A DNA stretch of 64,000 bases from the NCBI RefSeq assembly GCF_015905305.1, contig NZ_JADZLQ010000003.1:248001-312000 (forward strand). The letters run 5' to 3'. Origin of the DNA: Pinirhizobacter soli. Lineage in GTDB: Bacteria > Pseudomonadota > Gammaproteobacteria > Xanthomonadales > Rhodanobacteraceae. Made by a program: the position numbers and the translations under genes. Below, in pieces: positions 7,984-19,719 of the stretch. The notes below the pieces were generated by a model that had not been told where the DNA came from, searched no databases, and saw only the letters and a program-made list of their open reading frames with translations. The number at the start of each line of letters is the position of its first letter. The first letter of the stretch is position 1.

Positions 7984-10900
7984 CTAAGCAATATTCTGCC
8001 GCCAGTCGTCATCGTCCCGGGCCGTCGACTTGCGCCGCGCCAACGCCACCAGAAGTGCGCGCAGCGCGGCCGGCTTGGCTGGCTTATGCAATAGCGGATA
8101 GCCAAGTGCACGCGCTCGCTGCAGCAACTGCGGGCTATTGTTCGCTGTGATCAGCGCGGCCGGTGGAAGGTTCGGCATGATCTTGCCGAAGCGCTCAAGC
8201 ACATCCAGCCCGTCGGCATGATCATCGAGGTGGAAGTCGGCAAGGATCAGATCCACCGTCTCGCTACGCAGAATGGCTTCGGCATCCGCTTCATTTTCCG
8301 CCGTCAGGCAAGTGACTCCCCAACGACCCAGCAGTGCACGCATGCCTTCAAGAATGGTGGCATCGTTGTCCAGGCAAAGCACGCGCAGCGGAAGTTGCTC
8401 GCCGCCGGGCAAGGTCATCGGCCGCACCTGCTTGGGCGCCACATGCGCCGTGCGCGGCACCGTCACGCTGAAGCAGCTGCCAGTGCCAGCTTCGGAGTGC
8501 AGGTCCAGCCGATGCCCGAGGATGTTCGAAATACGCTCGCAGATGGAAAGCCCCAGGCCCAGGCCCTTCTCGCCCCACGGCGAGGGACGATCCAGTCGCT
8601 GGAACTCACCGAAGATCCTGGCTTGCTGGTCCAGCGCAATGCCCGGCCCTGTGTCCCACACCTCGATGCGCACCTGGTCTCCACTGCGTCGTGCGCCCAT
8701 CAACACACGCCCGCGCCGCGTGTAGCGCAGGGCATTGGAAAGGAAGTTCTGCACGATTCGGCGAAGGAGCTGCGGGTCGCTGCGCACCGACAAGGTGGTG
8801 GGCACCACGTCGAAGGCGATGCCGCGCTGCTCGGCCACCACGGCAAATTGAGGTTTCAGGGAATTGAACAGATCCGTCAGCGAGAACGCGCTGACGTCGG
8901 GCCGGTAGCTGCCGGCGTCAAGTCGCGAGACATCAAGCAAGGCGTCGAGCAGATCTTCCGCGGCGCGGAAAGATGCATCAATGCGTTCGGCCAGCTGTGC
9001 GCTTTCCTCGTCGAGCTTGGGATACTGGCGCAAGGCGGAGGTGAACAGCCTGGCCGCGTTCAGCGGCTGCAACAGATCGTGGCTCGCTGCTGCCAGGAAA
9101 CGCGTCTTCGAGGCATTGGCGGTTTCCGCATCAAGCCGTGCCTTCGCGGTGTCAGCCAGAGCCTCGGATAGTTCCGCGGTGCGCAAACCCACGCGTTGTT
9201 CCAGGTTCTCATTGGCTTCGATCAGGGCCTGCTCGGCGTGTTTGTACGCGGTGACATCGGTGTAGGTGGTGACATAACCACCGCCCGGCAGTGCGCGGCC
9301 GCGCATTTCGATCACCGTGCCATCCGGGCGGATACGCTGGAAGAGATGGGGCGAGCCTGCCCGCATGTACCCGATGCGCTTGGCGATGTGTTGCTCCACT
9401 TCACCCACGCCGCACTCGCCGTGTTCCGCATTCCAGCGGATCAGGTCGCTCACCGGCAGGCCCACATACACCATGCCTTCGGGGTAATCGAACAACTCCA
9501 CGTAACGCCGGTTCCAGGCCACCAGGCGCATCGTCGCGTCGACCACGCTGATGCCCTGCGATACATTTTCAAGCGTGGTGGAAAGCAGCTCACGGTTGAA
9601 GCGAAGTTCCTGCGAAGCTTCGTCCATCAAAGCCACGGCCTCGGCGATATCCAGGCCCGTACCCGACAACGCACTGATCAGGATGCGCCGGGCACTGGCC
9701 GCCCCCACCGCGCCGGCCAGCAGGCGCTCGGTGAACTGGATCAGCGCACGGTCAGCCGATTCACCCGGCTGCAGTTCCTTGCCGCGACGCGCGCCATAGT
9801 CGGCGAAGGCGCGTTCGGTGCCGCGCTCGCCCACGATGCGGCCAGCGATGGCGAAGAGATCGCGCACGGCCACTCTTCCGCGCCAGTCGCCCGCACCGGT
9901 GGTCACCCCGGCCAACGGATCGACGAACAACGCTGCATGCAGGCGCTCCTCGATGCCGGGCCGCACGCGCAGGGAGATGAACACCAGGGCGCCAACGTTC
10001 ATCAGCAGCGACCAGAACGTGCCGTGCGTGACCGGATCCCAACCTGTGAGGTGGAACAAGCCGGTAGGCCGCAGCCAGTCCAGCTGCAGCGGACCTTCCT
10101 GCAACCAGGCCTGTGGCAGCCAGCCCGAGCGGATCATCGCCGGCATCAGCAAGGTATAAGCCCAGGTGGCGAAGCCCGCCAGCAGCCCCACGTACACACC
10201 CAGCCGGCTCGCGCCGCGCCAGTACAGGCCCGAGACGATCGCCGGGGCGAACTGCGCCACGGCGGCGAAGGCAAGCAGGCCCGTGGCGGCGAGGTTTTCG
10301 TCACCGGCAAGCAGGCGATAGTAGGCGTAGGCACCGGCCGCGAGCAGCACGATGGCCACCCGCCGCACGCGAAGCACGATGTACGACAGGTCGCTGCGAT
10401 GCTCTAGCCCCAAGCGATGGATACGCAGCAACGCAGGCATCACCAGGTCGTTGCTGATCATCGTCGACAAGGCCACCGCTGCCACGATCACCATGCCGGT
10501 GGCGGCGGAGAAACCACCGACGAAGGCAAGCAACGCCATACCCTCGTTGCCCAGGGCCAATGGGAGATTAAGTACCCAGGCGTCGGCCGATCCGCCGCGT
10601 ACCGATGGCAGGTGCATGCCGGCGGCAACGATCGGCAACACGGCAATGCTGATCAGCACCATATAGGCCGGGAACATCCACCGCGCGCGGCGCAGGTCCT
10701 GGGGGTCTTCGCATTCCACCACGCCGATGTGGAACTGCCGCGGCAAACAGAACATCGCGCAGAAGGCCAGCAGCGTCTGCGCGATGAAACCGGTGGGCAA
10801 GCCTTGCTTCAGTTCGGCGACGGCGGGCGCGTAGCTGGCAGCCAGGCCCGGGCCATGCATCCAGGCGTACACGCCAATCGCGATGAACGCCACCAGCTTC

Positions 10901-11499
10901 ACCAGCGATTCCACGGCCACCGCCAGCATCATGCCGTGGTGATGTTCCGAGGCGTCGATGCTGCGCGTGCCGAACAGGATGGCGAAAGTGGCCAGCAGGA
11001 TGGCGCACCACATCGCGCTGTCACCGACCAGCGGGATCGCCGCGTTTGGATGGCCTGCGGTGAGCACATGGAAGGACATGGCCACGGCTTTGAACTGCAG
11101 GGCGATGTACGGGATGATCGCCACCACCGCGATGATCGCCACCAGCGCCGCCAGCCCATGCGATTTGCCGAAGCGTGCGGCGATGAAGTCCGCGATCGAG
11201 GTGATGTTGCGCTCGCGCGATACCAGCACCAGGCGCTGTATCAACCCGAAGCCCATCACCAGCAGCAACAGTGGACCAAGGTAGATCGGAAGGTAGGCCA
11301 GGCCGTCGCGCGCCGCAGTGCCTACGGCGCCGTAGAACGTCCATGACGAGCAATAAACCGCCAGCGCCAGGCTGTAGACGATCGGGCGCAGCCGCGGCTG
11401 CCGCGGGTAAAGTGGACGGCGATCGCCGGCGTAGGCCACGGCAAACAGCAAGCCCACGTACACCAGCGCCAGCAGCAGCAGGTAGCCGCCTGCAATCAC
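7984..11499 (-). CDS. Symporter-domain hybrid histidine kinase, CrbS/MxtR-like
   Basis: A large sensor (about 1171 aa) with, in order, an N-terminal SLC5 sodium/solute symporter domain of about 13 membrane helices, a short linker, a PAS domain, HisKA (AAASHDLLQPLNAARL), HATPase (NFLSNALRYTRRG, DTGPGIA, GLGLGLSICERI) and a C-terminal receiver with aspartate in LILADFHLD. This is the architecture of CrbS/MxtR, which controls acetate uptake and acs through a LuxR-type partner; such a partner lies at 1183. CbrA has the same start but no receiver. GTG 11499 is chosen because GGGGG lies 6 nt upstream and the first helix follows directly; ATG 11547 is an alternative. Confidence 0.85.
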   Translation of the reverse strand: MIAGGYLLLLALVYVGLLFAVAYAGDRRPLYPRQPRLRPIVYSLALAVYCSSWTFYGAVGTAARDGLAYLPIYLGPLLLLVMGFGLIQRLVLVSRERNITSIADFIAARFGKSHGLAALVAIIAVVAIIPYIALQFKAVAMSFHVLTAGHPNAAIPLVGDSAMWCAILLATFAILFGTRSIDASEHHHGMMLAVAVESLVKLVAFIAIGVYAWMHGPGLAASYAPAVAELKQGLPTGFIAQTLLAFCAMFCLPRQFHIGVVECEDPQDLRRARWMFPAYMVLISIAVLPIVAAGMHLPSVRGGSADAWVLNLPLALGNEGMALLAFVGGFSAATGMVIVAAVALSTMISNDLVMPALLRIHRLGLEHRSDLSYIVLRVRRVAIVLLAAGAYAYYRLLAGDENLAATGLLAFAAVAQFAPAIVSGLYWRGASRLGVYVGLLAGFATWAYTLLMPAMIRSGWLPQAWLQEGPLQLDWLRPTGLFHLTGWDPVTHGTFWSLLMNVGALVFISLRVRPGIEERLHAALFVDPLAGVTTGAGDWRGRVAVRDLFAIAGRIVGERGTERAFADYGARRGKELQPGESADRALIQFTERLLAGAVGAASARRILISALSGTGLDIAEAVALMDEASQELRFNRELLSTTLENVSQGISVVDATMRLVAWNRRYVELFDYPEGMVYVGLPVSDLIRWNAEHGECGVGEVEQHIAKRIGYMRAGSPHLFQRIRPDGTVIEMRGRALPGGGYVTTYTDVTAYKHAEQALIEANENLEQRVGLRTAELSEALADTAKARLDAETANASKTRFLAAASHDLLQPLNAARLFTSALRQYPKLDEESAQLAERIDASFRAAEDLLDALLDVSRLDAGSYRPDVSAFSLTDLFNSLKPQFAVVAEQRGIAFDVVPTTLSVRSDPQLLRRIVQNFLSNALRYTRRGRVLMGARRSGDQVRIEVWDTGPGIALDQQARIFGEFQRLDRPSPWGEKGLGLGLSICERISNILGHRLDLHSEAGTGSCFSVTVPRTAHVAPKQVRPMTLPGGEQLPLRVLCLDNDATILEGMRALLGRWGVTCLTAENEADAEAILRSETVDLILADFHLDDHADGLDVLERFGKIMPNLPPAALITANNSPQLLQRARALGYPLLHKPAKPAALRALLVALARRKSTARDDDDWRQNIA

Positions 11500-11586
11500 G
11501 TCGTGCCCCCGGAGTTCATGCAGCCATTCTAGGCATAACTTATCCATTCCTTCGCCATGCCGGCGCGCGGACGTTACCATCGGTGG

Positions 11587-12243
11587 ATGAGCGTGCCCTC
11601 CCGCCTGCCCCATCTTGCCGACGACGAGATCCACCTGTGGCCGATGCGCCTGGCGTCGTGCAACGAAGACGCCGGACACGCGGTGCTGCCCTGGCTCGCC
11701 GCGTACCTGGGCGTATCGCCGGGCGATCTGCGCCTGGGCCGCGGCCCGTTTGGCAAGCCGGCGCTCGAGGATGCCCACGCCCGGCTGTCTTTCAGCTGGT
11801 CGCACACGGGCGAAGTGGCCCTGCTTGGCGTGGCCTGGGAACTGCCGGAGCTGGGCGTGGACATCGAGCGCGACCGCCCACGGCCACGCCTGCTGGATAT
11901 TGCCGGGCGCTATTTCGCCCCCGATGAAACAGCGTGGCTGGCAGCGCAACCACCGGAAGGCCGACAGGCTGCCTTCCTGCGACTGTGGACGGCCAAGGAG
12001 GCGGTATTGAAGGCCCACGGCCAGGGTCTTTCGTATGGCCTGCACCGGGTGGGCTTCACCTGGAACGATGGACCTGCGGCGCATGGGTTCGAGGGCGACC
12101 TGGCACCGGCCTCGCGCTGGAGCCTGGTGGAACCGGCGGTCGGGCCGGGCCTGCACGCGCACGTTGCGTGGTCCGATGAGCAACGCACACGCCGCGTGCT
12201 GTTGCCCGGTGGCGAGGAACCTTTCGCCCACGCTCCGGTCTGA
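11587..12243 (+). CDS. 4'-phosphopantetheinyl transferase (Sfp/AcpT type)
   Basis: The 218-aa enzyme moves phosphopantetheine from CoA to a carrier-protein serine. The two diagnostic motifs are visible: GVDIERDRPRP (metal-binding D and E) and LWTAKEAVLKAHGQGL. Length fits the Sfp class rather than the short AcpS class, so it may serve secondary-metabolite carrier proteins or act in fatty-acid synthesis; no such synthase is in the window. It is divergent from the kinase gene by about 87 bp. ATG 11587 is used; an upstream ATG at 11557 adds ten unconvincing residues. Confidence 0.88.
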   Translation: MSVPSRLPHLADDEIHLWPMRLASCNEDAGHAVLPWLAAYLGVSPGDLRLGRGPFGKPALEDAHARLSFSWSHTGEVALLGVAWELPELGVDIERDRPRPRLLDIAGRYFAPDETAWLAAQPPEGRQAAFLRLWTAKEAVLKAHGQGLSYGLHRVGFTWNDGPAAHGFEGDLAPASRWSLVEPAVGPGLHAHVAWSDEQRTRRVLLPGGEEPFAHAPV

Positions 12244-12354
12244 TCCTTCGTTGCCAGTCGTGGAAGGGCGCCACATGGACGTGGCGCGTTATGCTCCGTA
12301 ACAGTCACTGGCGCACGCCGCGAGGCCTGCGCCGTTCTTGTCTATGGACCTGCA

Positions 12355-13098
12355 ATGACCTTCCTTAGCGTCAACCTCAACAAGATCGCCGTGCTGCGCA
12401 ACTCCCGCGGCGGCAACGAACCGGACCTTGCCACAGCCGCGCACACCTGCCTCGAGGCCGGTTGCGATGGCCTGACCGTGCATCCGCGCCCCGACCAGCG
12501 ACACATCCGCCCAAGCGATGTGCGCCTGCTGGCCACCCTTCTGCGCGGCCGCGGCGAATACAACATCGAGGGCAACCCGTTTGCCCCGGCCCGCGGCGAG
12601 TACCCGGGCCTCCTGGAACTGGCGCGTGAAACGCGGCCTACCCAGGTCACCCTGGTGCCGGACGGCGACGGGCAGATCACCTCGGACCACGGGTTCGACC
12701 TCACCAGGGATTGCGACATGCTCGCGCCCCTGGTGGCTCAGTTCCGCGAGCTGGGATGCCGGGTGAGCCTGTTCGTCGATGCCGGTGGCGAAGGCTTCGC
12801 TGAAGCTTCGCGCATCGGCGTGCAGCGCGTGGAAATCTACACCGGCCCCTACGCCGAGGCCTTCGCCGCCGGCAAGGTGAAAGAAGCCCTGGAGCTTTGT
12901 GCGCACACTGCACGCAAGGCGCAGCAGGCGGGGCTGGCGGTGAATGCCGGGCATGATCTTAGCCTCGACAACGTCGGCACCTTCAAGACCGCGATTCCGG
13001 GCCTTGCCGAGGTGTCCATCGGCCATGCGCTGATCACCGAGTCGCTGTATTCGGGCATGGCCAACGTGGTGCGTCGTTACCTGCAGATCCTGCACTAG
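12355..13098 (+). CDS. pdxJ: Pyridoxine 5'-phosphate synthase
   Basis: The 247-aa TIM-barrel protein condenses 3-amino-2-oxopropyl phosphate with 1-deoxyxylulose 5-phosphate, the last ring-forming step of DXP-dependent vitamin B6 synthesis. Recognisable segments are [64 protein letters not shown] and [14 protein letters not shown], all typical of PdxJ. A strong bidirectional terminator follows. Confidence 0.97.
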   Translation: MTFLSVNLNKIAVLRNSRGGNEPDLATAAHTCLEAGCDGLTVHPRPDQRHIRPSDVRLLATLLRGRGEYNIEGNPFAPARGEYPGLLELARETRPTQVTLVPDGDGQITSDHGFDLTRDCDMLAPLVAQFRELGCRVSLFVDAGGEGFAEASRIGVQRVEIYTGPYAEAFAAGKVKEALELCAHTARKAQQAGLAVNAGHDLSLDNVGTFKTAIPGLAEVSIGHALITESLYSGMANVVRRYLQILH

Positions 13099-13120
13099 GG
13101 TCGCCCGATTCCCGCATAAA

Positions 13121-13147
13121 AAAACCCCCGCGCGAGGCGGGGGTTTT
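13121..13147. terminator. Bidirectional Rho-independent terminator
   Basis: Perfect 11-bp stem AAAACCCCCGC (13121-13131) and GCGGGGGTTTT (13137-13147) with a 5-nt loop. A-runs and T-runs flank both sides. It lies between convergent pdxJ and exbD, serving both transcripts. Confidence 0.92.
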
Positions 13148-13182
13148 CCAAAGGGTAGTGCTTTGAATCGGTAACTTGAGTA

Positions 13183-13599
13183 TTACTGACCGCCACCGGT
13201 GTTGACGAAACCGATCTTCACCAGGCCCTGGCCTTTCGCATCGGAAAGGACCCTGGCGACCGCCTCGTACTGGGCGTTGTCGTCGGCGTCGATCTGCAGT
13301 TCCGGCTGGTTCGACTGCTGGGCGACCACCGCGATCTGAGCCCGCAAACCGGTCTCGTCGACGGGGGTGTCGTTCCAGAAGAGCGAACCATCCTGCTTGA
13401 TCTGCAGGTGGATCGGATCCGGCGGGGTGACATCCGGCGGAGGATTATTGCTCGGCTGCGGGAGATCGATCCTGACCTTATGGGAAAGGATCGGCGCCGT
13501 GATCATGAAGATGATCAGGAGCACCAGCATCACGTCCACGAGGGGCGTGACGTTGATTTCCGACATCGGGCCGCTGCTGTTGCCTGAACTGAATGCCAT
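13183..13599 (-). CDS. exbD: Biopolymer transport protein ExbD/TolR (second copy)
   Basis: The 138-aa protein has one N-terminal membrane helix with the proton-path aspartate in ISEINVTPLVDVMLVLLIIF and a periplasmic C-terminal domain. It lies 6 bp after another exbD in an exbB-exbD-exbD operon, an arrangement known from Xanthomonas. The two paralogues share the helix but differ in the periplasmic part. With ExbB it converts proton-motive force into TonB movement. Confidence 0.93.
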   Translation of the reverse strand: MAFSSGNSSGPMSEINVTPLVDVMLVLLIIFMITAPILSHKVRIDLPQPSNNPPPDVTPPDPIHLQIKQDGSLFWNDTPVDETGLRAQIAVVAQQSNQPELQIDADDNAQYEAVARVLSDAKGQGLVKIGFVNTGGGQ

Positions 13600-13605
13600 G
13601 GCTGC

Positions 13606-14025
13606 TTACTCCTTGCCGTTGCCGGTGGTGAGGAAGGCCACGTGCACCATGCCGGCATCCTTGGCAAAGCCCAACACCTTGCGCACCGTCTTGTACTGCG
13701 TGGTGCGATCGGCGCGCAGCTGGATTTCCGGCTGCGGGGATTTGTTGGCTGCAACGGCGAACTGGCTCTTGAGCTCCGCTTCCGTCACCGGCGCGTCGCC
13801 CGAGTACAGCGAACCATCTTCCTTCACGGCCACGTCCATCGGCTCGACCTGCACTTCTTCCTTCACGTGTGGGTCGGCCTTGGGCAGGTCGATCTTGATC
13901 CGGTGCGTCATCAGCGGCGCCGTGATCATGAAGATGATCAGGAGCACCAGCATCACGTCCACGAGGGGCGTGACGTTGATCTCCGACATGGGGCCGCCGC
14001 TATTGCCCCCGGTGCTCATGGACAT
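13606..14025 (-). CDS. exbD: Biopolymer transport protein ExbD (first copy)
   Basis: The 139-aa ExbD/TolR-family protein has the same membrane-helix sequence as its neighbour, including the conserved aspartate in VTPLVDVMLVLL, followed by a distinct periplasmic domain (KIDLPKADPHVKEEVQVEP). It starts 11 bp after exbB ends and is cotranscribed with it. It forms the stator with ExbB for the TonB protein. Confidence 0.95.
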   Translation of the reverse strand: MSMSTGGNSGGPMSEINVTPLVDVMLVLLIIFMITAPLMTHRIKIDLPKADPHVKEEVQVEPMDVAVKEDGSLYSGDAPVTEAELKSQFAVAANKSPQPEIQLRADRTTQYKTVRKVLGFAKDAGMVHVAFLTTGNGKE

Positions 14026-14036
14026 GGGTTAGACCC

Positions 14037-14804
14037 TCACTTCTTGACGACGACCGGAGCCACACCGGCTTCGACACGTGCGCCGGTAGCGAAGTAGTCG
14101 TGCAGGTCGTGCGCGAATTCGTCGAAACGGGCGTAGGTCAGGCGGTTGGAACGGTTGAAGAAGTTGTAGGCAAGCACGGCCGGGATGGCGGTGAACAGAC
14201 CGAAGGCGGTCATGATCAGCGCTTCGCCGACGGGGCCGGCCACCGCCTGCATCGAGGCGTCGCCCGACGAGGAGATGCGGATCAGCGCGTGGTAAATACC
14301 CCACACCGTACCGAGCAGACCGATGAACGGCGCGGACGAACCGACCGTTGCCAGCAGGGTGAGGCCACCCTCCAGGCGCAGGCTTTCGCGAGCGACGGCC
14401 TGGCGCAGGGCGCGGTCGATGAATTCCGAGCGCGAGAGCGTTTCGGCAAGACGGCCACCAGCAGCCTGCTGGTGATGGGCGACAGCGGAAGCTGCGTCCA
14501 GAGCGATCTTGGAGAACGGTTCGCCCTTGGGCTGTTCTTCGAGCACGCGGATTGCATCCTGCGTGGAGCTGTTGCCCCAGAAGCCCTGGATCACGCGTTC
14601 GGCGCGGCCACGAACCATGCCGTTGCGGATTGCGTTGGCGATGATGAAGTACCAGGAAGAGAAGGACATGATCACCAGCACAACGAAGACGATCCAACCA
14701 AGCGGATCGAAATTGTGGATGAGGTGATCGAAGCCCATGGCCTTCATGGCTTCGGCGTTGGACTGTGCTGCCGGAGCAGCAGAAGCGGAGGTGTCTTGCA
14801 ACAT
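14037..14804 (-). CDS. exbB: MotA/TolQ/ExbB proton channel family protein
   Basis: The 255-aa protein has three predicted membrane helices: one near residues 33-53 (LGWIVFVVLVIMSFSSWYFI) and two in the C-terminal half (LLATVGSSAPFIGLLGTVWG and AFGLFTAIPAVLAYNFF). The APFIGLLGTVWGIYHAL segment is the ExbB signature. It follows tonB by 57 bp and precedes two exbD genes, giving a complete TonB energising operon. The window also encodes a TonB-dependent receptor that would use it. Confidence 0.95.
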   Translation of the reverse strand: MLQDTSASAAPAAQSNAEAMKAMGFDHLIHNFDPLGWIVFVVLVIMSFSSWYFIIANAIRNGMVRGRAERVIQGFWGNSSTQDAIRVLEEQPKGEPFSKIALDAASAVAHHQQAAGGRLAETLSRSEFIDRALRQAVARESLRLEGGLTLLATVGSSAPFIGLLGTVWGIYHALIRISSSGDASMQAVAGPVGEALIMTAFGLFTAIPAVLAYNFFNRSNRLTYARFDEFAHDLHDYFATGARVEAGVAPVVVKK

Positions 14805-14861
14805 AACGCTACCCTTGGGAAGTCAAGCGTGAACTTTGATAGACGAGAACACGAGGCGTGA

Positions 14862-15521
14862 TCAAGTCTGGCTTAGATTGAATGTTACCGGTACGCGAGC
14901 ATAGCCCTCGACGATCTGACCACCACGCTTGGCTGGATTGAACTTCCAGCGTTGCGCGGCCTGAACCGCGGCCTGGTCCAGCTCGCGGAAACCGCTGGAC
15001 TTATCGACCTTCACATCCTTGGCAGAGCCGTCGACGGCCACCAGCACCAGCAATACGACGGTACCTTCATGACGCTGGCGTACGGCCTGCGGCGGGTACT
15101 TGGGCGGATTGCGGCTCTGGTACGACAGGTCCGAACTCGCTTCGATCGCCGAGGGCGGAGCCGGCGGGGCCGGAGGCGCGGGAGGCGGAGCGGGCTGCGG
15201 ATTGGTAGTCGCTTCCTCCACTGCCGGCGGCGGTGTCGGCGGCGGCGGTGTCGCTGGCGGTTTGATCTGCTGGATGATCTTCGGCGGCGGCTGCTTCGGC
15301 GGCTCGGGCGGCGGAGGCGGCGGGGGAGGAGGAGGCGGCGGCGGTTCGATGAAATCGACGTTCACCACGCGCTCTTTCTCTTTCTCCTGCTGCTTGGGAG
15401 GAGTGGCGGGCGCAACCAGCATGAGGAAGCCGACCGCATGGACCGCGATGGCTACCGCCAACGCGCTCGTGCGTCCCCAGCTGAACGGCGCTTGGCCGGT
15501 TAATTCGTTACTTGAGGCCAT
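14862..15521 (-). CDS. tonB: Energy transducer TonB
   Basis: The 219-aa protein has an N-terminal membrane anchor (TSALAVAIAVHAVGFLMLVA), a long Pro-rich periplasmic spacer with a run of 13 prolines and later PPPAPPAP repeats, and a C-terminal TonB domain (YPPQAVRQRHEGTVVLLVLV ... FRELDQAAVQAAQRWKFNPA). It couples the ExbB/ExbD complex to outer-membrane receptors. It is the first gene of the tonB-exbB-exbD-exbD operon. Confidence 0.95.
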   Translation of the reverse strand: MASSNELTGQAPFSWGRTSALAVAIAVHAVGFLMLVAPATPPKQQEKEKERVVNVDFIEPPPPPPPPPPPPPEPPKQPPPKIIQQIKPPATPPPPTPPPAVEEATTNPQPAPPPAPPAPPAPPSAIEASSDLSYQSRNPPKYPPQAVRQRHEGTVVLLVLVAVDGSAKDVKVDKSSGFRELDQAAVQAAQRWKFNPAKRGGQIVEGYARVPVTFNLSQT

Positions 15522-15731
15522 CTTTCACTATCAAGCAAGTCGATCGGAAGTCGGATCGCACAGGGATTGTCGGCAAAGCCGCATTGACACTGCGAACTTC
15601 GCCTGAACGCCTGGGCGGAAAGTATTCAACGGTACACCAGCTTATGGCATTTGTATAGCAGCGAAGGGGCGTTATATGGACGTCTATTCGCGCCCCCACG
15701 GCGCATTTTTACCGATGCCTTTACCTGGCTT

Positions 15732-17021
15732 TCACTTCGCTGCTGCCGCCTGCTTGAGCCAGGCATTCGCCTTGGACGCCGTCTCCGGGTCTTGGGCAGC
15801 CTGTTTCATCGCGGCAACGGCAGCGGGCTTGTTCTTCAGCCCGCGCTCGCTCTCGGCCAGCACCATGTACGCGCTGCCCTTGTGCTTGACGCCCTTGGCG
15901 ATCGCGGCGGTGACGGATTTCTTCGCCGCGGCGTACTGATCCTGCTGCAGCTGCACGCGGGCCATGGCAAGGCCTACCTCGCCGTCCTTGGAGAGTGGCT
16001 CGGCCTTCTGGTAGTACTGGATGGAACCTGCTTCGTTCTCCCCGATGATCGCGGCGTCGCCCTGCAGCTTGTAGTTCTCGGCGGACTTCTGAAGCTTGCC
16101 CTTGCTCATGCCGTCGTCGATGACGGCCACGGCCTTGGCGCCGTTGCCCTTGGCATCGGTGCCGTCCTGGGCCAGCAGCATGTAGGACTTGGCCAGGTTC
16201 TGCCAGTCGGATTCTTCGTTCAACGTGTTGGTGCTGCGCGCCTGCTCAAGCAGCTTGATGGCGTCGGGATATTTCTGCTGCTGCAGCAATACCGCGCTGG
16301 CGTTATGCAGCGCCGTGGAGTCGTTGGGATTCTTCGCCAGCTGGTCGGAAGCAAGCTTGGCCACCTGGTCGGACTGGCCCGATTCCGAATAGCTCGCCAG
16401 CAGGATCTGGTCCCACTGCGCGTTCGGCTTGTCGGTCATCGTCTTGGCCTTGTTGATGGCGGCGATGGCTTCCGGATATTTCTCCATCCGGTAGTCGATC
16501 ATGCCTTCAAGGCCGTAGGCTTCGGCGGTTTCTTTCTTGCCCTGGTCGCGCCACTGCTGCAGCGTCTGCAGGGCCAGCGGATATTGTTCGTCGCCGGCGT
16601 AGTACTGGGCAAGGTTGAACTGCAACTGGAAGTACGTGTCGTTCGGCAGCGCGTTGCTGTCGATGGACTTCTTCAACAGTTCGATGCCGCCCTTGTGGTC
16701 GCCACCGTTGTACTTGATGTTGGCCAGCGCCTGGGTTGCCAGCGCCTGTGCGTACTTGCTCTTCGAACCGTCGGCGATCGGCTGCAGCAACTGCTGCGCC
16801 TTGGCGTCGTCGTTATCCTGCGCAGCCTGCAGGCCCTGGTTGAGCGTGTCGGCTTCTTTCTGGTCGACCTTGTCGAGCTTGGGCTCGGCGCGAGTGGCGT
16901 TCGGGTAAAGCGCTTCCTGCTTGGGAGCATCCTTGGTGTCTTTCGCGATGGCCGGCGTTGCGGCCAGCGTGGCCAGGAACGCGGCACACGCAAGTGCTTT
17001 CAGAAGGGAACCCTGTTTCAT
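15732..17021 (-). CDS. Secreted tetratricopeptide-repeat protein
   Basis: The 429-aa product begins with a signal peptide (MKQGSLLKALACAAFLATLA, cleavage near AIA) and then consists of TPR-like helical repeats, with A/L/Y patterns such as YAQALATQALANIKYNGG and YPDAIKLLEQAR. Such periplasmic TPR proteins act as scaffolds; the partner is unknown. Start ATG 17021 is chosen because the signal peptide begins there; the frame extends to 17090 without protein-like sequence. It lies upstream of tonB on the same strand but with a 210-bp gap, so separate transcription is likely. Confidence 0.8.
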   Translation of the reverse strand: MKQGSLLKALACAAFLATLAATPAIAKDTKDAPKQEALYPNATRAEPKLDKVDQKEADTLNQGLQAAQDNDDAKAQQLLQPIADGSKSKYAQALATQALANIKYNGGDHKGGIELLKKSIDSNALPNDTYFQLQFNLAQYYAGDEQYPLALQTLQQWRDQGKKETAEAYGLEGMIDYRMEKYPEAIAAINKAKTMTDKPNAQWDQILLASYSESGQSDQVAKLASDQLAKNPNDSTALHNASAVLLQQQKYPDAIKLLEQARSTNTLNEESDWQNLAKSYMLLAQDGTDAKGNGAKAVAVIDDGMSKGKLQKSAENYKLQGDAAIIGENEAGSIQYYQKAEPLSKDGEVGLAMARVQLQQDQYAAAKKSVTAAIAKGVKHKGSAYMVLAESERGLKNKPAAVAAMKQAAQDPETASKANAWLKQAAAAK

Positions 17022-17203
17022 TCGCCTCACCTTTGGTTGGCATCGCGCCTGAACGCGATGGGGGACCCAAGAGGGTAACCCGGTAGCCAACTCGGAACAA
17101 GCTGCGGTGCGGCAAAGAAAGGTGTGTCAAAACAATGACTTGTTATATAAACGTTGGCGCGCCACGAAACATATTGTCGTACAAGGGAATTTTTTGTGCA
17201 TTC

Positions 17204-17232
17204 TGCCGCCCCGCCCTTGCGGCGGGACGGCA
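17204..17232 (-). terminator. GC-rich hairpin downstream of gyrB
   Basis: Near-perfect 12-bp inverted repeat between TGCCGCCCCGCC (17204-17215) and GGCGGGACGGCA (17221-17232), one mismatch, 5-nt loop. It lies 12 bp after the gyrB stop. No T-run follows on the gyrB strand, so intrinsic termination is only probable. Confidence 0.5.
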
Positions 17233-17243
17233 CTCATGAACGC

Positions 17244-19715
<2,472 letters not shown>

Positions 19716-19719
19716 TCAA

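Noticed and set aside
15651-17078. 475-aa plus-strand frame rich in Leu/Val/Gly
   Set aside because: Antisense to the TPR protein gene, which has a signal peptide and regular repeats; the plus frame is a compositional shadow.
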